In this document: piece after piece, positions 1 through 6,606 of the stretch
How positions within the stretch are numbered: the first letter of the stretch is position 1
Layout: each line of letters starts with the position of its first letter
The notes under the pieces: model-generated
Told to the model about the DNA's origin: nothing
What the model saw: the letters and a program-made list of their open reading frames with translations, nothing else
Databases searched by the model: none
Assembly: GCA_947254665.1 (NCBI GenBank)
Contig: CAMYEJ010000017.1
Span: 1 to 14,092 of the forward strand
Direction: 5' to 3'
Length of the DNA stretch: 14,092 nucleotides
DNA from: an uncultured Peptoniphilus sp.
GTDB lineage: Bacteria; Bacillota; Clostridia; Tissierellales; Peptoniphilaceae
Program-made: the position numbers and the translations under genes

Positions 1-695
1 TCTATATACTCTGTGGTTAAATCATTTATCTTTTCCTTAGGTATATCATAGACAGTTAAAGCACCTTTCCAATCCAGCGCCTCACCATTCTCTTTTCTAT
101 TTTTTTCTGGAACTAGGATAATAGAATAACTCTTTATTTCTAGTGGTGTCTTTTCCATGACTTTGGATGCTTTTTTTAAATATTCTATTATCTTTTCTTT
201 GGTTGGTTCTTCTGCATATCCAAATACATTTACCTCTACATTGAAAGGGAAGTGATTGAAGTCCACATTTTCGTCTAATGTAAGTTCATTATAATCTTTG
301 TCATCTGATGATCTTAAATTGAGTTCAAATGGAAGATTTTCCTTCTTTGCAAGCTCTTTGCCGTAATCTCTAAGCTCATCTTGAAATCTAAGCCAGGTAT
401 TGAACTTAATATCAAAAAAGGTATCATTTTTAAAGCGACCGAAGCTGTCAAATGACACTTCGAACTTGGTGTCTTCGCTTTCTTCATCCTGAAGTCTTAC
501 GGTGTAGTATGCGGTTTTGAAGTTGTAGAAGATTTTATCTCTCTTTAATTTGTGATCCTTGTAGTTTTCGTTTATGTACTTAATCGCCGCTCTACTTGCC
601 AAGGCTTTTGAAATTGGATTTCCAAAGAACGCATTTACAAAAAATAATGCCACCGCAAGTAGAATTATCATTATTATCTTAATTACCTTGTTCAT
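1..695 (-). CDS. YfjL-like membrane-anchored protein, 3' end outside window
   Basis: The ORF opens at the ATG at 695-693 and runs open off the left edge, giving about 231 residues without a stop. A GGAGG sequence lies a few bases upstream of the start. Residues 4-22 form a hydrophobic signal anchor, followed at once by FVNAFFGNPISKALASRAA. That conserved start, and the following helix ending in KYINENYKDHKLK, match from memory the N-terminus of Bacillus YfjL-like proteins. The rest looks like a mixed alpha/beta extracytoplasmic domain rich in charged residues and without cysteine. The function of the family is not established. It is transcribed alone: the preceding G5/3D gene ends in a strong terminator. 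The gene itself is certain, the family assignment is from recalled sequence similarity, and the C-terminus cannot be judged. Confidence 0.75.
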   Translation of the reverse strand, partial: MNKVIKIIMIILLAVALFFVNAFFGNPISKALASRAAIKYINENYKDHKLKRDKIFYNFKTAYYTVRLQDEESEDTKFEVSFDSFGRFKNDTFFDIKFNTWLRFQDELRDYGKELAKKENLPFELNLRSSDDKDYNELTLDENVDFNHFPFNVEVNVFGYAEEPTKEKIIEYLKKASKVMEKTPLEIKSYSIILVPEKNRKENGEALDWKGALTVYDIPKEKINDLTTEYI

Positions 696-712
696 ACTTC
701 CTCCTTTTTTCT

Positions 713-718
713 ATTTTA
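713..718 (-). promoter_or_regulatory. Possible extended -10 of the YfjL-like gene
   Basis: On the minus strand TGT-TAAAAT forms an extended -10 about 18 bases from the start codon. No convincing -35 lies 17 bases upstream. The predicted transcript would begin just before the GGAGG sequence. This is a weak, sequence-only call. Confidence 0.3.
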
Positions 719-825
719 ACATATATAACCATCAGTTTTTATTTTTTAAGGAAGAATACTTATCGTTCTTATTTTAAAATCTTATACAGTTTAAAATCTA
801 AAAATTTATTTCCAAAAAATTCCAT

Positions 826-847
826 AAAAAAAGAGGCATCTGCCTCT
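826..847 (-). terminator. Intrinsic terminator of the G5/3D-protein gene
   Basis: On the minus strand a 6-bp stem AGAGGC/GCCTCT with a 4-base loop is followed directly by a run of seven T. It sits about 27 bases after the stop codon at 874 and separates the G5/3D gene from the YfjL-like gene. Confidence 0.9.
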
Positions 848-873
848 AATTTTACTTTTAATTAATTTTTTTT

Positions 874-1872
874 TTACTTTAGAACGTAAACTTTTACGTT
901 TCTTCTGCCGAATCTAAGGGCTTGTGCATTTGAGCTGAAGAATAAATCTATTCTCTTGCCCTTTATCGCTCCGCCTGTATCTTCTGCAGTTGCGTATCCG
1001 TAACTTGGCCAGCTATCCATTGATTCGATGTATAATCTAGATCTAAGTTTTATAACTCTTGGGTCTACTGCCACAGCTCCCACTCTTGCTCTAGTACCTA
1101 TTGCTGTCTTAGAGCCTGCTGTTGGATCGTATGCTGTAGCTTCCATAGTGTAGACTGCCACTACTTCCTCGCCATTAAATTTTCCAGATGGGATTTGTTC
1201 TTCTATAACTTTTGAGCCTACTTCACGCACTTCTGTAATTGGTTCTACAACTATATCACTTGATAAAATTTGTGATCCTTCAGGTTTTCCATTTACATAT
1301 GTGGTTTCTATGGTATCAATTCTCTTTCCGTCCACACCTGGAGTTATGACATTGGTCTTTCCTTTTTCAAGGTCTTTGTTTAAATTTTCAAGAACGTCGA
1401 ATGGAACTACTTCTTCAACCTGTTTGGTCTCTGTCGTAACTCTTGCTATTGTAATTTTATTATCTACTAATTCGTCAAGTTTTGGTTCAGTTCTATCAAG
1501 CTTGTTTAATTTAATTCCTAGATATTCTAGAACTTCTTCAGTAGTTTCGCCGTGAGCTTCTTCGATAATTATTTTGTTTCCATCATATATTGTAATGGAC
1601 TTAGGTGATTTAATATAAATAGTCATGCCTTCTTCGATTTTAGAAGACTTCTTAGGTTCAACCAAGTCTTTTTCTTTTAATTCAATTTTTTCTTTTGTAA
1701 TTAGCTCTTCAACCGTCGCTGAATAAGTTAATAATGTTTTTTCTCGACCATTAATGTTCAAAATTACATTTTTCCCTTTTACTAATGAAGAACCCATGGT
1801 GATTGCCATAACAAGTAGCAAGGTCACTATGAGGAATCTCTTCACCGGCTTAGAAGAATGTGATTTGTTCAT
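874..1872 (-). CDS. YabE-like cell-wall protein with DUF348, G5 and C-terminal 3D domain
   Basis: This is a 332-residue secreted or membrane-anchored protein resembling the Firmicute YabE/Rpf-like (Sps) family, which is linked to peptidoglycan remodelling. Residues 1-11 are basic and 12-31 form a hydrophobic signal anchor. Two ubiquitin-like DUF348 repeats follow (about 36-88 and 93-142), then a G5 domain (about 145-220) ending in EVREVGSKVIEEQIPSG. The C-terminal 3D domain (about 240-332) carries its three hallmark aspartates: D270 (VAVDPRV), D298 (AEDTGG) and D309 (KRIDLFF). These are expected to form a MltA-like lytic transglycosylase centre. Length and order match the family, but there is no LysM domain and no cysteine. 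The ATG at 1872 follows AGGAGGAGG. The gene is monocistronic, with a strong promoter and WalR-like boxes upstream. It is not next to ksgA/rnmV as in Bacillus. The enzymatic activity is inferred. Confidence 0.92.
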   Translation of the reverse strand: MNKSHSSKPVKRFLIVTLLLVMAITMGSSLVKGKNVILNINGREKTLLTYSATVEELITKEKIELKEKDLVEPKKSSKIEEGMTIYIKSPKSITIYDGNKIIIEEAHGETTEEVLEYLGIKLNKLDRTEPKLDELVDNKITIARVTTETKQVEEVVPFDVLENLNKDLEKGKTNVITPGVDGKRIDTIETTYVNGKPEGSQILSSDIVVEPITEVREVGSKVIEEQIPSGKFNGEEVVAVYTMEATAYDPTAGSKTAIGTRARVGAVAVDPRVIKLRSRLYIESMDSWPSYGYATAEDTGGAIKGKRIDLFFSSNAQALRFGRRNVKVYVLK

Positions 1873-1886
1873 AATACCTCCTCCTT

Positions 1887-1903
1887 AGTTACCATTTTGT
1901 AAC
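1887..1903. promoter_or_regulatory. Imperfect WalR-like box / GTTAC-N6-GTAAC dyad in the leader
   Basis: The plus strand reads AGTTAC-N5-TGTAAC, one mismatch from the published WalR (YycF) consensus TGTWAH-N5-TGTWAH. It is also a perfect GTTAC-N6-GTAAC dyad. It lies downstream of the predicted transcription start and directly abuts the ribosome binding site of the G5/3D gene. It could therefore act as a repressor site or as a small RNA hairpin. The role is inferred. Confidence 0.4.
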
Positions 1904-1916
1904 TAATTCTTTTAGA

Positions 1917-1945
1917 AGTATATATGATATGAATTTATATGTCAA
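1917..1945 (-). promoter_or_regulatory. SigA-type promoter of the G5/3D-protein gene
   Basis: On the minus strand a perfect -35 TTGACA (1945-1940) is followed by a 17-base spacer and TATACT (1922-1917), five of six matches to the -10 consensus. The start of transcription should fall near 1910, giving a leader of about 38 bases. Confidence 0.8.
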
Positions 1946-1950
1946 ATTTT

Positions 1951-1967
1951 TGTAACTCTTTTGTTAC
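1951..1967. promoter_or_regulatory. Exact WalR-type box TGTAAC-N5-TGTTAC next to the -35
   Basis: The plus strand matches the WalR consensus TGTWAH-N5-TGTWAH at every defined position. It ends five bases from the -35 of the G5/3D gene, where an activator could contact polymerase. In Bacillus the WalRK regulon includes 3D-domain wall enzymes such as YocH, so the target makes sense. The direct repeat reads opposite to the gene. The sequence is equally a GTAAC-N6-GTTAC dyad, so another dimeric regulator is possible. Confidence 0.5.
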
Positions 1968-2096
1968 TTTTAGAAGTAATTTTAAAATTTTTCGCTATTT
2001 TAAGCCATTTTATTCTGTAACGATATTTTTTTATTTTTCTACGGCTTTTTTAAACTAACGCAAATAAATGGCTTGTTACAGGCATTCTCATTTTTA

Positions 2097-2124
2097 TATT
2101 ACATTTTTATTACATTTTGATAAC
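2097..2124. repeat. Three 11-bp-phased direct repeats TATTAC/TATTAC/GATAAC
   Basis: On the plus strand TATTAC (2097), TATTAC (2108) and GATAAC (2119) recur with an exact 11-base period, the same phasing as the TGTWAC boxes nearer the promoter. Isolated TGTAAC (2016-2021) and TGTTAC (2074-2079) lie between. They may be weaker upstream half-sites for the same regulator, or chance in AT-rich DNA. Confidence 0.35.
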
Positions 2125-2143
2125 AAAAAATCTGGTATCCGAA

Positions 2144-2761
2144 TTATTCGTTTTTTAATATTTCTACAAAGGCACGAGTCATCTTGGCGGTAAATCCCCA
2201 GATCAAGTCATCCTTATACTCGTATGTCTCTACAGTTTCAACTTCTAGGCGTCTTTTGTACTTCTTCGCCTCTGGAATTAGTTCGTAGGGAAATCCTGTG
2301 GTCCTTTCAATTTTAAGTTCAATTGGATAAATCTTCGGACTATTTTCCATAAGATATTTAAGAGGCACTGTAAATATATATTCCACTTCGTCTTTATTTG
2401 GAACTATTTTTTTGTAATCTTCCTTAATTATTCCAACATAGGTGTAGATAGTTAAGAGTTCTGGCTTCACAAGATAGTCAGATCTTCCGATTATTTCTAT
2501 CTTATCTCTTCCTATGAGGAGTTCTTCTGATGTTTCTCTTATGGCTGCTTCTTTTGGGCTTTCGTTATAGTCTATTGCCCCGCCAGGAAAAGATACTTCA
2601 TAAGGTTGTTTCTTTAGAGTTTTCGCTCGCCTTTCGTAGAGTAAGTGAATTTCCCCGTCAATTTCTATAAGGGGAATCAAAACCGAGTAGCTACTTTTGT
2701 TGTCTACAGGTTTTGGAAAATAATTTTCAATTTTAGATTTTATTTTCTCAATGTTTTCCAT
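2144..2761 (-). CDS. NUDIX hydrolase, CoA pyrophosphatase-like (NudL/YeaB type)
   Basis: The 205-residue protein is a soluble NUDIX hydrolase. The NUDIX box starts at G61 and runs E67, R75, E76, E79, E80, the Mg-binding core of GX5EX7REUXEEXGU. The penultimate glycine is replaced by L82. Just upstream, LLYERRAKTLKKQPYEVSFP (41-59) resembles the UPF0035 signature of CoA pyrophosphatases (LLTxR...GxvsFPGG). This suggests cleavage of CoA or a related nucleoside diphosphate derivative to 3',5'-ADP and phosphopantetheine. The substrate is inferred, and the histidine-glycine part of UPF0035 is poorly kept. It is the last gene of a four-gene unit. Its ATG shares one base with the mscL stop codon (TAATG), so translation is probably coupled. 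I see no convincing terminator after the stop. Confidence 0.88.
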   Translation of the reverse strand: MENIEKIKSKIENYFPKPVDNKSSYSVLIPLIEIDGEIHLLYERRAKTLKKQPYEVSFPGGAIDYNESPKEAAIRETSEELLIGRDKIEIIGRSDYLVKPELLTIYTYVGIIKEDYKKIVPNKDEVEYIFTVPLKYLMENSPKIYPIELKIERTTGFPYELIPEAKKYKRRLEVETVETYEYKDDLIWGFTAKMTRAFVEILKNE

Positions 2762-3207
2762 TATTTAAGTTCTGATGTGCAGTGCGGGCATCTTGTAGCT
2801 TCTATTGGTATTTCGCTCTTGCAGTAAGGACATTCTTTAGTAGTAGGTGCAGACTCTTCCTCTTTTTTGCCTAAACTTTGAATCTTATTTACATTTTTAA
2901 TAATAATAAATATTACAAGTGCTATGATTAAAAAGTTTACGACATTTTGTATAAAGTTTCCGTAGGCAAATACTGCTGAGCTTTCCTTTGCTTTTGCAAG
3001 ACTTTCATAAGTTTTACCATCTAGCGCTATATACTTTTGAGTGAAGTCCACTCCACCAGTTAGTACTCCTATTAGTGGCATGATTATATCATCTACTAGA
3101 GAAGATACGATTTTACCAAAGGCACCCCCGATGATTACCCCTATTGCTAGATCTAGCACATTTCCTCTCGCTATAAATTCTTTAAATTCTTTTATAAAAT
3201 TTTTCAT
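2761..3207 (-). CDS. mscL: Large-conductance mechanosensitive channel MscL with C-terminal zinc ribbon
   Basis: MscL is a homopentameric inner-membrane channel that opens on membrane tension and releases solutes during hypo-osmotic shock. The 148-residue protein has the family's N-terminal helix ([20 protein letters not shown]), a first membrane helix at about 15-46 with the pore-lining glycine-rich [16 protein letters not shown], a short periplasmic loop (about 50-78) and a second helix at about 85-104. The usual charged cytoplasmic bundle is followed by an added domain: C126-x2-C129 and C140-x2-C143, a rubredoxin-like zinc-ribbon knuckle pair. The ATG at 3207 follows GGGAGG. It lies 27 bases after the dCMP deaminase gene and overlaps the NUDIX start by one base. 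The channel call is firm; the metal-binding role of the tail is inferred from the cysteine spacing. Confidence 0.96.
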   Translation of the reverse strand: MKNFIKEFKEFIARGNVLDLAIGVIIGGAFGKIVSSLVDDIIMPLIGVLTGGVDFTQKYIALDGKTYESLAKAKESSAVFAYGNFIQNVVNFLIIALVIFIIIKNVNKIQSLGKKEEESAPTTKECPYCKSEIPIEATRCPHCTSELK

Positions 3208-3234
3208 CTTTTACCTCCCAATAATCCTATATCC

Positions 3235-3657
3235 CTATTTCATGTTTACTAATTTTATTTTGTTGTTATTGATTAATTCTAGGGCGTATTCGTCTACTCT
3301 GTAGTCGTCTTTGTAGTAGATTTCTGTTATGCCTGCTTGGAGTAGGGCTTTGGTGCAATTTAGACATGGAAAATGTGTGACATAGCATTTGCAACCTTTG
3401 ACACTGATGCCTTCCTTTGCGCAGTATAAAAGAGCATTCATCTCTGCATGGATGGTGGCGATGCAGTGACCGTCCCTCATGGTGTGACCGATCTCGTCGC
3501 AGGATTTATTTCCTGATAGGGATCCGTTATATCCTGTGGACACGATTCTATTGTCCTTATTTACTAAGATGCAACCTACAAAGGCTCTGTCGCAGGTGCT
3601 TCTCGTGGCTACCATCTCTGTTATTTCCATAAAATATTCATCCCAAGATTTTCTCAT
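3235..3657 (-). CDS. Deoxycytidylate (dCMP) deaminase, ComEB family
   Basis: It deaminates dCMP to dUMP, feeding thymidylate synthesis. The 140-residue protein has the complete zinc-dependent cytidine deaminase core: H70-A-E72, with E72 as proton shuttle, and P97-C98-x2-C101 as the remaining zinc ligands. Extra conserved cysteine/histidine positions (C22, C53, H58, C65, in the DRAFVGCILV...HCIATIHAE context) fit the second structural zinc site of dCMP deaminases rather than a tRNA adenosine or riboflavin deaminase. TGYNGS and the YYKDDYR segment are also typical. The length is normal for ComEB. Its ATG overlaps the RNase H stop by four bases (ATGA), so translation is probably coupled. The name ComEB in Bacillus reflects operon position, not a proven competence role, so no symbol is assigned. 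Confidence 0.95.
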   Translation of the reverse strand: MRKSWDEYFMEITEMVATRSTCDRAFVGCILVNKDNRIVSTGYNGSLSGNKSCDEIGHTMRDGHCIATIHAEMNALLYCAKEGISVKGCKCYVTHFPCLNCTKALLQAGITEIYYKDDYRVDEYALELINNNKIKLVNMK

Positions 3658-4247
3658 TTTGCCTCCTTCGCCAATTTATCCACAAGTTCGTTGTAATAAA
3701 CTCCTGTGTGGGCATCGACTTTTATAAACTTAACTTCCATTTTATTTTTGATTTCGTCGTAGGTCTTCTTATATTCTCTCGTAAGGGCTAGGTTCGTCTT
3801 CCAGTTCCCAAGTGCCCAATCTTCTATGCCTCTGTAGTCGTAGTGGAGGTACATTTTTTTATATCCAAGCTCCATGCCTCTTTTCATGGCGACTATCGCG
3901 CCTTTTAATTCTCCGGAAACATTTCTAGATTTTGCATTTTCTTCGTCGAAAAATCTAGCACTATACTTTTCTTCCAAGCCTTCTGAGTAGAGGTAGACTC
4001 CGTAGGAATAGGAATGGTCTTCCTTTCTATAACTTCCATCCACATAGGCTAAGATTTCGTTACTCTTTAGCTCATCTATATCTTTTATCTTTATTTCTTC
4101 TTCTATAATCCCTAAATAGCTTTCTGCTTCTTCAAAAGTTTTGAACTTTTTGTAGGTTGCACCGCTAAAACCTGTAACTTCTCTCTTACATTCATCCCAA
4201 GTTAAATAGATTCCAGGGTTTCTTCCATTTTTAACTGCGTAGTACAT
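3654..4247 (-). CDS. Ribonuclease H with N-terminal viroplasmin-like hybrid-binding domain
   Basis: It cleaves the RNA strand of RNA-DNA hybrids (R-loops, primers). The 197-residue protein has two parts. Residues 1-46 form the caulimovirus viroplasmin/RNase H1 N-terminal domain (YYAVKNGRNPGIYLTWDECK...GFSGATYKKFKTFEEA), which binds hybrids in eukaryotic RNase H1. Residues about 62-197 are the RNase HI fold with the DEDD metal-binding set visible: D70 (AYVDGSY), E113 (SGELKG), D137 (HYDYRG) and D190 (NELVDKLA). H180 in VDAHTG fits the catalytic flap histidine. The start at 4247 follows GAGGTG. It is the first gene of the unit RNase H - dCMP deaminase - MscL - NUDIX and overlaps the next gene by four bases. 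The full catalytic set suggests an active enzyme. Confidence 0.95.
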   Translation of the reverse strand: MYYAVKNGRNPGIYLTWDECKREVTGFSGATYKKFKTFEEAESYLGIIEEEIKIKDIDELKSNEILAYVDGSYRKEDHSYSYGVYLYSEGLEEKYSARFFDEENAKSRNVSGELKGAIVAMKRGMELGYKKMYLHYDYRGIEDWALGNWKTNLALTREYKKTYDEIKNKMEVKFIKVDAHTGVYYNELVDKLAKEAK

Positions 4248-4278
4248 TCTTCACCTCAAGATTATTCTATCAATTAAA

Positions 4279-4294
4279 CCTTTAAATTTAAAGG
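4279..4294. repeat. Perfect 16-bp palindrome upstream of the RNase H gene
   Basis: CCTTTAAATTTAAAGG is identical on both strands and ends about 32 bases before the RNase H start codon, in the leader. It could be an operator or simply AT-rich symmetry. I do not recognise it as a known site. Confidence 0.4.
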
Positions 4295-4372
4295 GTAGAG
4301 GCTTAAATCAAACTCTTATAAATTAATTTTTTTATTTCTGTAGTCATATAAGCGTATGGATTTTTCTAACTC

Positions 4373-4400
4373 TGTATATAAAAAATATAAAATTTCGCAA
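4373..4400 (-). promoter_or_regulatory. Candidate promoter of the RNase H-dCMP deaminase-mscL-NUDIX unit
   Basis: On the minus strand TTGCGA (4400-4395), a 16-base spacer and TATACA (4378-4373) form a plausible vegetative promoter just downstream of the groEL terminator. It predicts a leader of about 120 bases that includes the 16-bp palindrome. No better candidate is evident. Confidence 0.4.
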
Positions 4401-4423
4401 AAGATTTCCAAAAAAAATTGCAT

Positions 4424-4449
4424 AAAAAAAGGAAGACTTGCGTCTTCCT
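4424..4449 (-). terminator. Intrinsic terminator of groESL
   Basis: The minus strand has a 7-bp stem GGAAGAC/GTCTTCC with a 4-base loop (one further A-T pair possible), followed by seven T. It lies immediately after the groEL stop codon, within about 10 bases. Confidence 0.93.
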
Positions 4450-4456
4450 AATTGTT

Positions 4457-6088
<1,632 letters not shown>

Positions 6089-6091
6089 CTA

Positions 6092-6373
6092 TTATTTTAC
6101 AACTGCAAGTAGATCTTGATATTTAAGGACTATGAATTTTTCTCTTTCTAGTTCAACTTCTGTGCCAGCATACTTAGAAAATAATACTTTGTCCCCAACT
6201 TTTATTTCGTCTTTTGTCTTGTCATCATCAAGTATTTCTTTGCCAATTGCTATTACTTCTGCAATATTTGTTTCTTCTTTTGCTGAAGATGGAAGAACTA
6301 TTCCAGATACTGTCTTTTCTTCCAATTCAATTTTTTTGATTACGACTTTGTCGCCTAATGGTTTAAGTTCCAT
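6092..6373 (-). CDS. groES: 10-kDa co-chaperonin GroES
   Basis: GroES is the heptameric lid that closes the GroEL chamber. The 93-residue protein is of normal length, starts MELKPLGDKVVIKK, and has the mobile loop (about residues 17-33) with the GroEL-binding tripeptide I25-V26-L27. The KYAGTEVE strand near residue 70 and a C-terminal LLAVVK are typical. A GGAGGG site lies seven bases upstream of the ATG. It is the first gene of the operon. The leader contains the CIRCE inverted repeat, so expression should be HrcA-repressed and heat-induced. Confidence 0.99.
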   Translation of the reverse strand: MELKPLGDKVVIKKIELEEKTVSGIVLPSSAKEETNIAEVIAIGKEILDDDKTKDEIKVGDKVLFSKYAGTEVELEREKFIVLKYQDLLAVVK

Positions 6374-6412
6374 AAGTCCCTCCTTGTATAATAAAAATTA
6401 TAAACTATTTAA

Positions 6413-6439
6413 TTAGCACTCGCTCTATTTAAGTGCTAA
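6413..6439. promoter_or_regulatory. CIRCE operator (HrcA binding site)
   Basis: TTAGCACTC-N9-AAGTGCTAA matches the CIRCE consensus TTAGCACTC-N9-GAGTGCTAA at 17 of 18 arm positions. The single change is A for G at 6431, the first base of the second arm, which breaks one pair of symmetry. It lies just downstream of the groES -10, the classical position for HrcA repression. No hrcA gene is in the window. Confidence 0.96.
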
Positions 6440-6443
6440 TAGT

Positions 6444-6472
6444 ATTATAGTATCATTCTAATTTTTTTGCAA
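6444..6472 (-). promoter_or_regulatory. Vegetative promoter of groESL
   Basis: The minus strand has -35 TTGCAA (6472-6467), a 17-base spacer and a perfect -10 TATAAT (6449-6444). Transcription should start near 6437, at or inside the CIRCE element. Confidence 0.88.
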
Positions 6473-6565
6473 GTCATAAAGATAACTTATTTTCATATCT
6501 TTTATATTTGTGTTATTTGTAAAATTACCAGAAAAATTTTTAGATTATTTCTATTATCTTTCCAC

Positions 6566-6589
6566 AAAAAAGGTGCGACAAACGCACCT
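6566..6589 (-). terminator. Intrinsic terminator of the purD-purL fusion gene
   Basis: The minus strand has a 7-bp stem AGGTGCG/CGCACCT with a 5-base loop, followed by six T. It sits about 17 bases after the stop codon and separates the purine gene from groESL. Confidence 0.93.
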
Positions 6590-6606
6590 CTTATAATTAA
6601 ATCTAT

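Noticed and set aside
574..777. Plus-strand open frame of 67 codons near the left edge
   Set aside because: It overlaps the start and leader of the YfjL-like gene on the other strand, has no plausible ribosome binding site and is hydrophobic only because of AT-rich sequence.
2100..2150. Terminator after the NUDIX gene
   Set aside because: Only a 4-bp CGAA-TAA-TTCG stem spanning the stop codon and a short T run are present, too weak to call; readthrough into the wall-protein gene is possible.
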